From: Pseudomonas sp. FP2335
Lineage (GTDB): Bacteria; Pseudomonadota; Gammaproteobacteria; Pseudomonadales; Pseudomonadaceae
Reading direction: 5' to 3'
Length of the DNA stretch: 64,000 nucleotides
Assembly (NCBI RefSeq): GCF_030687535.1
Contig: NZ_CP117437.1
Span: forward strand, 1,633,501-1,697,500
Under the pieces are notes generated by a model. That model made no database searches and had not been told where the DNA came from. It was given only the letters and a program-made list of their open reading frames with translations. The translations under genes and the position numbers were made by a program. Of the stretch, positions 45,546-55,183 are shown piece by piece (position 1 is the stretch's first letter; the number at the start of each line of letters is the position of its first letter).

Positions 45546-45836
45546 TCAGACAGTGGGTTTTTCCGCAGCCACTTCAGCCGGGGTCTTGAGGTTTTTCAAC
45601 TCGGTTCCCACGCGTTCGATCTTTGTACGAATGGTGTTCATCTCCTGCCGGCCCTGCTCCAGCTTGTCCTTGAGCGAACTGTGCCCAGTTACCCCACGGG
45701 CCAGCACAACGCCGCCAATCGCCACCTGGATCAGGCCAAAAATCCCGCCACGGCGCAGGCCTTTGCCTACCATCATCATGCCACCGGCCACGGAGCCGAT
45801 GCGTTCCAAGCCGTGCACGTTTTTGCTGTCGTTCAT
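45546..45836 (-). CDS. DUF2892-like small membrane protein
   Basis: A 96-residue protein: NVHGLERIGSVAGGMMMVG, then a short hydrophobic hairpin (GIFGLIQVAIGGVVLARG) and a charged helical tail (LKDKLEQGRQEMNTIRTKIE). The first half fits the DUF2892 family of small inner-membrane proteins. The function is unknown. Confidence 0.75.
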   Translation of the reverse strand: MNDSKNVHGLERIGSVAGGMMMVGKGLRRGGIFGLIQVAIGGVVLARGVTGHSSLKDKLEQGRQEMNTIRTKIERVGTELKNLKTPAEVAAEKPTV

Positions 45837-45903
45837 GATCTGTCTCCAACAAGGCGAGTGATACGTAGCTGACTGCCGGCAGGCGCCGGATGTTCCCGCA
45901 AAA

Positions 45904-46371
45904 TCAGTATTTGGGGCCCGAGCGGGTGTTGTTGCCCTTGGCCAGGCGGTCGTAAAGCACCACATTGACGGTGGCGGCGAGGTTCATGCAGCCGGTGGTC
46001 GGGATGTAGACCACGTCTTCACACCAGTCGCGGATCTCTTTGTCGAGAGAACCGTCCTCGGGGCCGAAGATGTACAGCGCACGGTCGGGGTGGGTGTATT
46101 CGGGCAGCGGGCGGGCGCCGTCCACCAGCTCTACGGCGACCGGGATGCAGCCCAGGGGCAGGATCTTTTTCAGGTCATCGATGCCGATCAGCGGAATGTC
46201 GTGGTGGACCTTCTTGGTGTCGGTGATGAAGTCCCGCGCGCGCTCGTAACGCACGCCGGTGTAGAACACCGAGGCCACGCCGTAGCAGCCGGCGGCGCGC
46301 ATGACCGAGCCGACGTTTTCGGGGGATTTGGGGTTATACAGACCGATGCAGCTGTAGCGTTTATTGCCCAC
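45904..46371 (-). CDS. TrmH/SpoU-family RNA 2'-O-methyltransferase
   Basis: A 155-residue SPOUT methyltransferase with the three family motifs: NVGSVMRAAGCYGV, YIFGPEDGSL and IPTTGCMNLAATVNVVLYD. It methylates the ribose of tRNA or rRNA; the target nucleotide is not known. The start is taken as the GTG at 46371 (protein begins MGNKRYSCIGLYN); the open frame further upstream runs into a REP sequence. Confidence 0.88.
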   Translation of the reverse strand: MGNKRYSCIGLYNPKSPENVGSVMRAAGCYGVASVFYTGVRYERARDFITDTKKVHHDIPLIGIDDLKKILPLGCIPVAVELVDGARPLPEYTHPDRALYIFGPEDGSLDKEIRDWCEDVVYIPTTGCMNLAATVNVVLYDRLAKGNNTRSGPKY

Positions 46372-46438
46372 GGGGAAGGGTGCCTTGGCGGAAAAAAACG
46401 CGATTATACGGTGCTGAGGGCTGTGGTGCTTGGGCCAT

Positions 46439-46540
46439 TGCTTTCGCGAGCAAGCCCGCTCCCACATTGGATTGGGTTCACAGATGTCTATCTGTGAATA
46501 CAGTCAAATGTGGGAGCGGGCTTGCTCGCGAAGCGGCCAG
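46439..46540. repeat. Inside-out REP pair
   Basis: TTTCGCGAGCAAGCCCGCTC ends at about 46465 and GTGGGAGCGGGCTTGCTCGC starts at 46510, so the two heads face inwards, the reverse of a normal REPIN. The spacer contains ACAGAT/ATCTGT, a short inverted repeat. Confidence 0.88.
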
Positions 46541-46559
46541 TACCGACAACACAGGACTA

Positions 46560-46937
46560 TCAGTCGTCCTTCTTCATCAGCCCCGCCAACGCCGCAAACG
46601 GGTTGTGCGTCGCCTTGGCAATCGTCGGGCTGCTGGTGGAGCCTTCGCCGAAATACTGCTGGTCGGTGTACCGCGAGTGTTCATTGTCGTGGCAATACAG
46701 GCACAGCAATTCCCAGTTGGAGCCATCCTGGGGGTTGTCATCATGGTTATGGTTACGGTGATGCACGGTCAGTTCGCTCAGGCGCTTGCCGGCGAATTCA
46801 CGGGCGCAGCGGCCGCACACGTGGGGGTACATCTTCAACGCTTTGTCGCGATAGCCCATTTCCCGGTCGCGCTGGGCATCGGCGAGGATGCGGTCCAGCT
46901 TGGCGGTGTGGGAGGGCGGGTTGGTTGAGCTCATCAT
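46560..46937 (-). CDS. HNH nuclease YajD-like
   Basis: A 125-residue HNH-domain protein: CGRCAREF, then LSELTVHHRNHNHDDNP and WELLCLYCHDNEH, giving two CxxC pairs around the HNH core, as in E. coli YajD. A nuclease role is inferred. Two adjacent ATGs occur at 46937 and 46934. Confidence 0.9.
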   Translation of the reverse strand: MMSSTNPPSHTAKLDRILADAQRDREMGYRDKALKMYPHVCGRCAREFAGKRLSELTVHHRNHNHDDNPQDGSNWELLCLYCHDNEHSRYTDQQYFGEGSTSSPTIAKATHNPFAALAGLMKKDD

Positions 46938-46993
46938 GGCTCCTATATTTTGGTGGTCACGGTAAGGCTTGATTCTAGCCGTTCACGGCGCGT

Positions 46994-47680
46994 TTAGCCC
47001 TTGAGCTTTTCGGCGATCCAGATGGTGTGCCGCGTGCCTTTGTTGCCGTGGGCGAACACCTGCACCTCTTCGGCCTTGAAGCCGGCCTTGCGCAGTTTAT
47101 CGCTGAACAGCTTGTCGGCACTTGCCGACCACACCGCCAGTACGCCCTTGGGCCGCAGGGCCTTGGCGCAGGCCGCCAGGCCGCCGGCGGAGTACAGCCA
47201 GCTGTTGGCGCGTTGGGTGAGGCCTTCGGGGCCGTTGTCGACGTCGAGCATGATCGCGTCAAAGCCCTGCGGCTCGGCCTGCAGCACCTTGGCCACGTCT
47301 TCCATGCGGATCACCGTGCGCGGGTCCAGCAACGGCCGGCCGGATTTCTCCCCCAGTGGGCCACGGTTCCACTCCACCACGCCGGGCACCAATTCAGCGA
47401 CCACCACCTCGGCGGTCTTGCCCAAATGCTTGAGCGCCGAGGCCAGGGTAAAGCCCATGCCCAGGCCGCCGATCAGCACCCGTGAATCCGGGCGCCCGGC
47501 GACCTTGCGGCAAGGAATCTCCGCCAGCGCGTCTTCGGAGCCATGCATGCGCGTGTTCATCAGTTGGCCGCCGTCACCGCCCTGGATCTTGATCACAAAA
47601 TCCTCGCCGTATTCGAACAGGCACAAGGCACCGCCGTTGTCGGGGATCGGGGTGGTGTCCAGCAGAACGAAACGTTTCAT
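46994..47680 (-). CDS. Spermidine-synthase-like methyltransferase-fold protein
   Basis: A 228-residue protein with the SAM/dcSAM nucleotide fold (VLIGGLGMGFTLASALKHLG), the acidic strand VVAELVPGVVEWNRG and the motif AIMLDVDNGPEGLT. It resembles spermidine synthase-like proteins of unknown specificity and lacks the N-terminal strand domain of true SpeE. Confidence 0.82.
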   Translation of the reverse strand: MKRFVLLDTTPIPDNGGALCLFEYGEDFVIKIQGGDGGQLMNTRMHGSEDALAEIPCRKVAGRPDSRVLIGGLGMGFTLASALKHLGKTAEVVVAELVPGVVEWNRGPLGEKSGRPLLDPRTVIRMEDVAKVLQAEPQGFDAIMLDVDNGPEGLTQRANSWLYSAGGLAACAKALRPKGVLAVWSASADKLFSDKLRKAGFKAEEVQVFAHGNKGTRHTIWIAEKLKG

Positions 47681-47758
47681 GGAAATCTCATTGGGAAGGG
47701 CATTCTTGCGCGGTTGGGAGTAGCCTTACGACATTCCGGTCAGGCCATGGAGCCATCG

Positions 47759-48043
47759 ATGAAGTGCAGCATTCTAACGGTCATTGTGTTGAGCGCGCTC
47801 ACATTGGGTGCGGCGCAGGCTCAGGAGTTGCAAACCGTACCGGTTGCGCCGGCGCCAACCCCAGGCGCACCGGGCACGCCCACGCCGACGTTGTATCCGC
47901 AGGTCACCCCGCCGGTCGCGCCCAAGGCCACGGCTAACGGTTCCCCCGCGCTGGTGCCGATCGTGTTGCCGACGCCGCCAAAAGACCAGACGGTGCCCGG
48001 CTTGCAGCAGAACGACAGCAAACCGAAGAACCCGGGCGGTTAA
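47759..48043 (+). CDS. Small proline-rich exported protein, hypothetical
   Basis: A 94-residue protein with a signal peptide (about 1-20, ending GAAQA) and a low-complexity Pro/Thr/Ala region (APTPGAPGTPTPTLYPQVTP). The ATG at 47759 has TGGAG with good spacing; an ATG at 47747 is also in frame. It ends 4 bases inside the convergent cNMP-binding gene. Confidence 0.65.
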   Translation: MKCSILTVIVLSALTLGAAQAQELQTVPVAPAPTPGAPGTPTPTLYPQVTPPVAPKATANGSPALVPIVLPTPPKDQTVPGLQQNDSKPKNPGG

Positions 48044-48513
48044 AACTGCTGGGAGAGCAATTGCCCGTCGGCCATGCGCAGGCGCTTGGACAGGGCAATG
48101 GCGATGGCGCGGATAATCTTGGCCGCGACCCTGGGCGCGTCATTGAGCATTTTCTCCAAGGAATCCTTGCCCAGGTTCAACAGCACACACTCCGAAGCGG
48201 CCACACAACTGGCGGAACGTCGCTCGCCATCGAGCACGGCCATTTCGCCAAACGCCCGCCCGCTGCGCAGGGTGGCGATGGTCACGCGCTGGCCGCTGGG
48301 GTTGGCTTTCTGCACGGCCACCTGGCCGCTGTGGAGGATGCACATGAAGGTGCCGGCATCGCCTTCGAGGAAGATCACCTCGTCTTTGGCAATGCTGCTG
48401 ATATTGAAGTAGCCCGCGGCCACGTGAAAATCTTCCGGCAACAAGGGGTCGAACAGGCCGCAGTCCATGAGCATGTCGCGGATTGCATTGTTGAGTAAGG
48501 TCGGTTCTGGCAT
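48040..48513 (-). CDS. Cyclic-nucleotide-binding domain protein
   Basis: A 157-residue protein made of a single CRP-like cNMP-binding domain: FLEGDAGTFMCILHSGQVAV and GRAFGEMAVLDGERRSASCVA form the phosphate-binding cassette, with Ser where CRP has Arg-Ser/Thr variations. There is no DNA-binding domain. It may work as a stand-alone sensor or as a partner of another protein. Confidence 0.85.
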   Translation of the reverse strand: MPEPTLLNNAIRDMLMDCGLFDPLLPEDFHVAAGYFNISSIAKDEVIFLEGDAGTFMCILHSGQVAVQKANPSGQRVTIATLRSGRAFGEMAVLDGERRSASCVAASECVLLNLGKDSLEKMLNDAPRVAAKIIRAIAIALSKRLRMADGQLLSQQF

Positions 48514-48544
48514 GGCGTAGGTATTGGTCCGTCAATCTTGTAGG

Positions 48545-48573
48545 GCGGTTCTGTGTTCAGACAGAACCGCCGC
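48545..48573. repeat. Inverted repeat downstream of ptrB
   Basis: GGCGGTTCTGT (48546-48556) and ACAGAACCGCC (48563-48573) form a strong hairpin directly after the ptrB stop, but no T run follows on either strand. It may stabilise the transcript end or assist termination. Confidence 0.6.
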
Positions 48574-48582
48574 GCTAAGTTC

Positions 48583-50628
48583 CTAAATCAACCCCAGCGC
48601 CTTGAACACAAATGCATATTCGAGCGCTACGTCACGTAATCCCTGGTAACGCCCGCTCATCCCGCCATGGCCGGCGCCCAGTTCGGTCTTGAGCAACAGC
48701 AGGTTGTTGTCGGTCTTGGTGTCGCGCAACTTGGCCACCCACTTGGCCGCTTCCCAGTACTGCACACGGCTGTCGTTATAGCCGGCGATCACCAGCAGGT
48801 GCGGATAGGCCTGGGCGCGTACGTTTTCGTACGGTGCGTAGGCTTTTATCCGCGCATACACCTCGGGTTCTTCCGGGTTGCCCCACTCGTCGTACTCAGT
48901 GATGGTCAGCGGCAGCTCCGGGTCGAGCATGGTGTTGAGCACATCGACGAACGGCACTTCGGCAATCGCTGCCTGGAACAGCTCCGGGCGTTGGTTGAGC
49001 ACGGCGCCGATCAGCAGGCCGCCGGCACTGCCGCCGCTGATCGCCAGTTGTGAGGCGCTGGTCAAACCCTCGGCGATCAAGTGTTCGGCGCAGGCGATGA
49101 AGTCGCTGAAGGTGTTCTGCTTGTGTTCCTGCTTGCCGTTGCGATACCAGGCTTCGCCCAGCTCGCCGCCGCCGCGCACGTGCGCGATGGCAAACGCCAC
49201 GCCACGGTCCAGCAGGCTCAGGCGGGCGTGGGAGAACCACGGATCGAGGCTCGAACCGTAGGCGCCGTAGCCGTACAGATACAGCGGTGTCGGCTTGCCC
49301 AGTTGGTCGCGCTTGACCACCAGGCTGATCGGCACCAGGGTGCCATCGGCGGAGGTGGCCCACAGGCGCTGGCTCACGTAGTCGTCGGCGTTGAACACGC
49401 CGAGCACCGGGGTTTCCTTGAGTACCTGTTGCGCGCCGCTGGCCAGTTCCAGCTGGCGCACCTGGGCCGGGCGGTTCAGGGCTTCGTAGCGCAGGCGGAT
49501 CTTGTCGCTGGCAAATTCCAGGCTGTTTTGTACGTAGAGGCTGTAGGCGGCGTCGGGCAATTCCACGCGGTAGGCAGGCAGACCCTCTGGATGCACTTCG
49601 ATCACCGGCAGGCCACCGATGCGCAGGCTCAGGGTCATGGCGCTGGTGTTGAGGCTGACGCCATCGAGCATCACGGCGTCGCTGTGGGGGATCAGGTTCT
49701 GCCACTCGGCTTCGGTCGGCACGTCGCCAATGTCGGTCGCCACGAACAGCGCGTAGTTGATGCCATCGCGGTTGCTGCGGATAAACCAGGTCCAGGCGCC
49801 ATTCAGTTGGCCGTGGTCGACATCGTATTCATGGTCTTCGACCCGTGGCGCCAGGCACCTGAAGTCAAGGTGTGGCTGCTCGGCGTCCAGCGCCCAGATC
49901 TCGCTGGTGGTCTTGCTGCCCAGGGCTAGCAGCAGTTGCCGTTCGGAGCTGGAACGGTAGCAATGCAGGAAGAAACGTCCGTCGGGCTCGTGGAACACTT
50001 CCTGCGCCGCCGTGCCGTCCAGGCGGTAGCGATACAGCTTGTGCGGGCGGTGGGTGTCGTCCAGCTCGGCAAAGAACAGGGTCAGGCTGTCATTGGCCCA
50101 GGTCATGCTGCCGTCGCAGTTCTCGAACTCCAGTTCGCTGACCTTGCCGCTGGCCAATTCCTTCACGAACAGGGTGTAAATCTCTTCACCGTTGGTATCC
50201 AGACTGTAGGCCAGACGCTGATGGTCAGGGCTGATGCTGAACGCGCCCAGCGAAAAAAAGCCGCCATTGGCCAGTACGTTCGGGTCCAGCAGCAGTTCTT
50301 CGCTGCTCTCGTCCACGGTGTTGCTGTCATCGGCCGGGCGACGGCAGCGGTAGTGGCGTGCGTATTCGTCGCCGGCGGTGGTGCGTGTGTAATACAGGTA
50401 CGGGCCCCATGGGGAGGGCAGGGACAGGTCGGTTTCGAGGATGCGGCCCTTGATCTCTTCGAACAGGGTTTCGCGCAGGGCCTGCTGGTCGGCGAGCTGG
50501 GCTTCCTGCCAGGCGTTTTCGGCCTTGAGATAATCCAGGACCTCGGCACTGTCACGTTCCTGCAGCCAGGCGTAAGGGTCCTGGCCTGGGGCCTTGCGGG
50601 CAATCGGGGCGTTGGATGATAAAGGCAT
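48583..50628 (-). CDS. ptrB: Oligopeptidase B (S9A prolyl oligopeptidase family)
   Basis: A 681-residue cytoplasmic serine peptidase that cleaves short peptides after Arg or Lys. An N-terminal beta-propeller (about 70-400) precedes an alpha/beta-hydrolase domain with Ser in AISGGSAGGLLIG, Asp in IAGYNDSRVQYWE and His in GAGHGGMSGRY. The acidic residues of the oligopeptidase B type occur around TITEYDEWGNPEEPE. The ATG at 50628 is used; the frame is open further upstream. Confidence 0.94.
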   Translation of the reverse strand: MPLSSNAPIARKAPGQDPYAWLQERDSAEVLDYLKAENAWQEAQLADQQALRETLFEEIKGRILETDLSLPSPWGPYLYYTRTTAGDEYARHYRCRRPADDSNTVDESSEELLLDPNVLANGGFFSLGAFSISPDHQRLAYSLDTNGEEIYTLFVKELASGKVSELEFENCDGSMTWANDSLTLFFAELDDTHRPHKLYRYRLDGTAAQEVFHEPDGRFFLHCYRSSSERQLLLALGSKTTSEIWALDAEQPHLDFRCLAPRVEDHEYDVDHGQLNGAWTWFIRSNRDGINYALFVATDIGDVPTEAEWQNLIPHSDAVMLDGVSLNTSAMTLSLRIGGLPVIEVHPEGLPAYRVELPDAAYSLYVQNSLEFASDKIRLRYEALNRPAQVRQLELASGAQQVLKETPVLGVFNADDYVSQRLWATSADGTLVPISLVVKRDQLGKPTPLYLYGYGAYGSSLDPWFSHARLSLLDRGVAFAIAHVRGGGELGEAWYRNGKQEHKQNTFSDFIACAEHLIAEGLTSASQLAISGGSAGGLLIGAVLNQRPELFQAAIAEVPFVDVLNTMLDPELPLTITEYDEWGNPEEPEVYARIKAYAPYENVRAQAYPHLLVIAGYNDSRVQYWEAAKWVAKLRDTKTDNNLLLLKTELGAGHGGMSGRYQGLRDVALEYAFVFKALGLI

Positions 50629-50718
50629 GTATCTATCCCTGTCTGGCGGACGGTGGCAGGCATTGCAGCCGCGGCACGCAAAAGCCGTTATCATAGCCGC
50701 CTGTTTGCCTACCTTGCC

Positions 50719-51183
50719 ATGGACACCATGACCGAGAACGACTATCTGACCGCTTGGGGCCTCTACGCCTTCGCCGCTTTGGGCTGCCTGTTGGTGTGGT
50801 GGCGCATGACCCGCTGGATCTGGCGCTGGCTGCGCGAGCCGCTGCAGTTGCTGATGGCGGTGCTGCTGTTCAGCCCGACCATCGTCGACCCGGTCAAGAC
50901 CCAGTTCGCGCCCGCCGTGGCCATCACTGCGCTGGACCTGGTGCTCAAGGTCGGCAACAACGCATGGCGCGCCATTTCCGATTTGTTTATGTACACGATG
51001 ATTGCCTTTGGCGTGTATCTCGTCATCGTGTTGATCCGCTGGCCCATCGAACGCGCGGCCAACGCCCGCCGTGAGCGCAAGGCCGCTGCCGATGCGGCAT
51101 TGGCGGCCGAGCCAGAAGAGGATGACGAACCTTTTCGCCGTCCGGCGCCTGTCAGTGGCATGCGCGTCGAACCGCGCCTTTAA
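50719..51183 (+). CDS. Conserved membrane protein, hypothetical
   Basis: A 154-residue protein with two or three membrane segments (YAFAALGCLLVWW, LLMAVLLFSPTIV, MIAFGVYLVIVLI) and an Ala/Glu/Arg-rich cytoplasmic tail. No domain is recognised. The ATG at 50728, three codons later, is an alternative start. It lies 21 bases before the YafJ-like gene and is probably in one operon with the next two genes. Confidence 0.75.
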   Translation: MDTMTENDYLTAWGLYAFAALGCLLVWWRMTRWIWRWLREPLQLLMAVLLFSPTIVDPVKTQFAPAVAITALDLVLKVGNNAWRAISDLFMYTMIAFGVYLVIVLIRWPIERAANARRERKAAADAALAAEPEEDDEPFRRPAPVSGMRVEPRL

Positions 51184-51204
51184 CGACGTAGCGAGAGCCC
51201 TGGC

Positions 51205-51981
51205 ATGTGTGAATTATTGGGCATGAGTGCCAACGTCCCCACCGACATCGTGTTCAGCTTTACCGGGCTGATGCAGCGTGGCGGGCGCACCGGTCCCCAT
51301 CGTGATGGGTGGGGCATCGCCTTCTATGAAGGCCGTGGCCTGCGGCTGTTCCAGGACCCGGCGGCGAGCAGTGAGTCGGAAGTCGCGTTGCTGGTGCAGC
51401 GTTATCCCATCAAAAGTGAAGTGGTGATTGGCCATATCCGCCAGGCCAACGTCGGCAAGGTGTGCTTGTCCAACACCCACCCGTTCGTGCGCGAGCTGTG
51501 GGGGCGCAACTGGTGTTTTGCCCACAACGGCCAACTGGCGGACTTCAACCCGCGCGCCACCTTCTATCGCCCGGTGGGCGATACCGATAGCGAAGCGGCG
51601 TTCTGTGATCTGCTCAACCGTGTGCGTGAGGCTTTCCCGGAACCTGTGGACATCGAGCAGGTGCTGCCGGACCTGATCGCCGCCTGTGCCGAGTACCGCA
51701 GCAAAGGCGTGTTCAACTGCCTGCTCAGCGATGGTGACTGGCTGTTCTGCTACTGCTCGACCAAGCTGGCGCAGATTACCCGTCGCGCGCCTTTTGGCCC
51801 GGCGCGTTTGAAAGATGTCGACGTGATCGTTGATTTTCAGGCTGAAACCACCCCCAATGACGTGGTGACGGTGATCGCCACCGAGCCGCTGACCGACAAC
51901 GAAAACTGGACCCGCTACGTACCGGGCCAATGGAGCCTGTGGCGACGCGGTGAATGCGTCAGCCAGGGCATCACCGAGTAA
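51205..51981 (+). CDS. Class II glutamine amidotransferase (YafJ-like)
   Basis: A 258-residue N-terminal-nucleophile amidotransferase. After Met removal the catalytic Cys2 is exposed ([12 protein letters not shown]). [15 protein letters not shown] ([12 protein letters not shown]), GHIRQANVG and [10 protein letters not shown] complete the GATase II site. No synthetase domain is fused, so the acceptor reaction is unknown; YafJ/EgtC relatives hydrolyse gamma-glutamyl bonds. It sits between two small membrane-protein genes. Confidence 0.9.
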   Translation: MCELLGMSANVPTDIVFSFTGLMQRGGRTGPHRDGWGIAFYEGRGLRLFQDPAASSESEVALLVQRYPIKSEVVIGHIRQANVGKVCLSNTHPFVRELWGRNWCFAHNGQLADFNPRATFYRPVGDTDSEAAFCDLLNRVREAFPEPVDIEQVLPDLIAACAEYRSKGVFNCLLSDGDWLFCYCSTKLAQITRRAPFGPARLKDVDVIVDFQAETTPNDVVTVIATEPLTDNENWTRYVPGQWSLWRRGECVSQGITE

Positions 51982-51992
51982 GGATATTGACC

Positions 51993-52535
51993 ATGTTGCT
52001 CAGCTATCTGCGGTTGGTGTTGTTTGCCATTGGCTTGTTGGTCGGCGTGCAAGTGCCGGGGTTTATCAACGACTACGCCAAGCGCGTCGAAGCCCACCTG
52101 ATCGAGGCCCAGACCGGCCTGCGCGGGTTTGAGTCGACGGCGCAGCAGTTCTTCAACGGCGATTTGAAGGCGCTGGTCGCGCATTACCGCGCCAGTGATG
52201 ACCCGGTGTTCCAGAGCGATGCCAGCAGCCTGGGCGCGATGCTTGATCGCCAGGTGGCGTTGGACAAGCAATTCCAGGCGATGCAAGGCCCGTGGTACAT
52301 CCGTGCGCTGCAAGTGGCGGTGGCGGCCGACCCGGACATTCGCCTGGAGACCTGGAAGGGCTACAGCTACCAGATCCTGCTGACACCCGAAGCCATGGGC
52401 TGGGGGCTGGGCGGGGCGATGTTGCTGTCGTTCGGGTTGGAATGCCTGTTCCGGTTGATCGACTGGGTGGTGTTGGGCGGCAAGCGTCTGCGCCAGAGCC
52501 GGCCGATCGAAGAGCGCGACCTGAAGGGTTTATAA
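51993..52535 (+). CDS. DUF2937 membrane protein
   Basis: A 180-residue protein with an N-terminal helix (LRLVLFAIGLLVGVQVPGF) and a C-terminal one (GWGLGGAMLLSFGLECLFRL) flanking a soluble helical region (HLIEAQTGLRGFESTAQQFF). This matches DUF2937, function unknown. It starts 11 bases after the YafJ-like stop with AAGGATAT upstream. Confidence 0.82.
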   Translation: MLLSYLRLVLFAIGLLVGVQVPGFINDYAKRVEAHLIEAQTGLRGFESTAQQFFNGDLKALVAHYRASDDPVFQSDASSLGAMLDRQVALDKQFQAMQGPWYIRALQVAVAADPDIRLETWKGYSYQILLTPEAMGWGLGGAMLLSFGLECLFRLIDWVVLGGKRLRQSRPIEERDLKGL

Positions 52536-52554
52536 GCCGCACACAGATCCACAT

Positions 52555-52642
52555 GTGGGAGCGGGCTTGCTGGCGAAAGCGGAGTGTCAGTCAAAGATGT
52601 TGTGACTGATCTACCGCATTCGCGAGCAAGCCCGCTCCCACA
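52555..52642. repeat. REPIN
   Basis: GTGGGAGCGGGCTTGCTGG at the left and CGAGCAAGCCCGCTCCCAC at the right. One left-arm change (CTGGCG for CTCGCG) is visible. It lies between convergent genes. Confidence 0.9.
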
Positions 52643-52645
52643 GTT

Positions 52646-53566
52646 TTAATCGGGTTTCGTCAGTTGCATTCTGTTTTCGCCGACTTCTACCGCATACCGA
52701 GCCACCACCTTCTGGCACAACCCGACAATTTCCTCCACCAACTCCACCCCTACGCGCCACGACACCACCACCTGCAAATTCGGCAGTTTCTGCGCCATCG
52801 GTAGCATCACCAATTCGCCGCGCTCCAGCTCTTCCATCACCAGCACCGGCGGCAATGCGCCAATCCCGAAGCCGTCACGCAGCAAGCGGGTAATTGCCGA
52901 CACCGAGTTCACACAGTTCATCCGTGGTGCGGCCACGCCGTTGGCTTGCATCAGGCTCAACACGTCCTGGTGCGGGTGGGAGTTTTTCGAGTAGGTGATG
53001 ATGCGTTCCTGGGCCAGTTCGGCGAGGGACGCGTAGTCGCGGTGGTAGATCGACTGGCTGGCGACGATCCAGGCCATCGGGTGGCTGGCCAGTTCCAGGC
53101 TGCGCACGGTTTCGAGACGCAGCAGGTCGGTTTGCAGGATCAGGTCAAGGAAGCCTTTTTGCAGCTGATCGCTGAGGTTCAATGCGGTATCGGCGACCAA
53201 TTCGATTTCCACCAGCGGGAAATGGTCCATCAGTTCGGCGACCAACGGGCTCAGCCAGGTGTGGATCACTGTGTCCATCGCACCGATGCGGATGCGCCCG
53301 ACCTTGCTGCTGCTGGTCTCCAGGGACTGCTTCAAGCCCTGCATGGTCACCATCATCTGCTCGGCGTAATCGAGCACCTTCACGCCTTCCGGGGTCAGGC
53401 TCACGCCGCGTGAGTCGCGCAGAAACAGTTTCACCCCCAGCTCGCTTTCCAGCACGGCGATGCGGCTGGAAATCGAGGCCTGGGTGGTGAACAACTTCTC
53501 GGCGGTCAGGCGAAAGCTCTTGAGCTTGGCCACCCAGACGAAGGTTTCGAGGAACTTCAAATTCAT
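52646..53566 (-). CDS. LysR-type regulator, divergent from pxpABC
   Basis: A 306-residue LysR regulator: HTH at about 2-60 (FLETFVWVAKLKSFRLTAEKLFTTQASISSRIAVLE) and an effector domain. It is divergent from pxpA across 175 bases, so control of oxoproline use is likely. The inducer is not known. Confidence 0.88.
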   Translation of the reverse strand: MNLKFLETFVWVAKLKSFRLTAEKLFTTQASISSRIAVLESELGVKLFLRDSRGVSLTPEGVKVLDYAEQMMVTMQGLKQSLETSSSKVGRIRIGAMDTVIHTWLSPLVAELMDHFPLVEIELVADTALNLSDQLQKGFLDLILQTDLLRLETVRSLELASHPMAWIVASQSIYHRDYASLAELAQERIITYSKNSHPHQDVLSLMQANGVAAPRMNCVNSVSAITRLLRDGFGIGALPPVLVMEELERGELVMLPMAQKLPNLQVVVSWRVGVELVEEIVGLCQKVVARYAVEVGENRMQLTKPD

Positions 53567-53741
53567 GGGATCAACTTTTTCTTATGCATGGATCGGTTTT
53601 TATTAGTTGGACGCCGCACCAGGCCAGCGCCAAAAATCGAGCTATTCCACGATAAGCGTGTAGGGGTGTCAGGACAAGTTGCGAGTTCTGCGTAAAAAAT
53701 CCCACACTACAAAAAAACAAAGCCTACAGGAGTAGCCCACC

Positions 53742-54482
53742 GTGAGCCGTCTGCTATTGAATTGCGACATCGGCGAAAGCTTTGGCAACTGGACCCTGGG
53801 TCTGGACGCCGAAGTCATGCCGTTCATCGATTGCGCCAACGTGGCCTGCGGTTTCCATGCCGGCGACCCGAGCATCATGCGCAAGACTGTCAGCCTGGCG
53901 CTCAAGCACGGTGTGCAAATCGGTGCGCACCCGGCGTACCAGGATCTGCAAGGCTTCGGCCGCCGCTCCATGGCCTACACGCCGCAGGAAATCCAGGATC
54001 TGCTGCATTACCAGATCGGTGCGCTGGATGGCATCTGCCGCGCACAAGGTGCACGTGTCAGCTACGTCAAACCCCACGGCGCGATGTACAACGACATGAT
54101 GGCCAACCCGGCGCAATTGCGCGCGGTGATCCAGGCCGTGGCCGCGTACGGCGACTTGCCGCTGATGCTGCTGGCCACCCGCGACAACAGCGCGGCCCAG
54201 GCCTTGGGCGATGAGTACGGTGTGACCCTGTGGTTCGAAGCGTTCGCCGACCGTGCCTACGACAGCCAGGGCCACCTGGTTTCGCGGCAATTGCCCGGTG
54301 CCGTGCACCATGATGCCGACACCATCGTGCAGCAGTCCCTGACCATTTCCCGCGGCGCAGCGCTGGTCGCCAGCGACGGCAGCCCGCTGGTGTTGCAGGC
54401 CAACACCCTGTGCGTGCACGGCGATAACGCCAGCTCGGTCGCCGCCGTGCAGCGCATCCGCGAGGCATTGAAGCCCGCATGA
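53742..54482 (+). CDS. pxpA: 5-oxoprolinase subunit PxpA (LamB/YcsF family)
   Basis: A 246-residue subunit of the ATP-dependent 5-oxoprolinase, which opens 5-oxoproline to glutamate. Family signatures are [42 protein letters not shown] and [12 protein letters not shown]. The start is a GTG at 53742 with ACAGGAG at 53727-53733. pxpB overlaps by 4 bases. Confidence 0.95.
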   Translation: MSRLLLNCDIGESFGNWTLGLDAEVMPFIDCANVACGFHAGDPSIMRKTVSLALKHGVQIGAHPAYQDLQGFGRRSMAYTPQEIQDLLHYQIGALDGICRAQGARVSYVKPHGAMYNDMMANPAQLRAVIQAVAAYGDLPLMLLATRDNSAAQALGDEYGVTLWFEAFADRAYDSQGHLVSRQLPGAVHHDADTIVQQSLTISRGAALVASDGSPLVLQANTLCVHGDNASSVAAVQRIREALKPA

Positions 54483-55183
54483 AGCCACGGATCGAAGTAG
54501 TGGCCATCGACTGCCTGATGGTGCGCCTGTTTGATGTCATCGCCGAAGCCAACATGCCGTGGATGCTTGCCGCCACCCAACGCTTGCGCAGCGGATTCGG
54601 CGCGGCATTGGTCGACCTGGTGCCGTCCTACACCACCTTGATGGTGCATTACGACCTCACGGCATTGAGCCCGGCCCAGGCACGCGAGTTGATCGACCAG
54701 GCGCTGACCGACCTGCAACCGCACACCCAGGGCAGCGGCCAGTGCCACGTGCTGCCGGTGTGGTACGACCTGAGCGTCGGCCCCGAACTGAGCCTGCTCA
54801 GCCAGCGCAGTGGCTTGAACATCGACGAGGTGATCCGCCGCCACAGCGCCCACGAATACCAGGTGTTCGCCCTCGGCTTCGCCCCCGGTTTCGCCTTTAT
54901 GGGGCTGGTGGAGGACATCCTCGCCACGCCGCGCCTGAGTACTCCGCGCAAACGCGTGGCGGCCGGCAGCGTCGGCATCGCCGAACGGCAGACCGCTGCG
55001 TACCCGGTGGTGTCGCCGGGCGGCTGGAACCTGATCGGCCGCACCCCGGCCAAGTTGTTCGACCGCGAGCGCGACGGCTACAGCCTGATGCAGCCCGGCG
55101 ATACGGTGCGCTTCGAACCGGTCGAGCGCGCCGAATTCATCCAGCTGGGTGGCGATGACACACCGTTGGAGGCGCAGGCATGA
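54479..55183 (+). CDS. pxpB: 5-oxoprolinase subunit PxpB (KipI-like)
   Basis: A 234-residue cyclophilin-like subunit. [14 protein letters not shown], the [21 protein letters not shown] segment and [22 protein letters not shown] are family signatures, and the end ([20 protein letters not shown]) is typical. It corresponds to Bacillus KipI. It overlaps pxpA and pxpC by 4 bases each, so the three are coupled. Confidence 0.95.
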   Translation: MKPRIEVVAIDCLMVRLFDVIAEANMPWMLAATQRLRSGFGAALVDLVPSYTTLMVHYDLTALSPAQARELIDQALTDLQPHTQGSGQCHVLPVWYDLSVGPELSLLSQRSGLNIDEVIRRHSAHEYQVFALGFAPGFAFMGLVEDILATPRLSTPRKRVAAGSVGIAERQTAAYPVVSPGGWNLIGRTPAKLFDRERDGYSLMQPGDTVRFEPVERAEFIQLGGDDTPLEAQA

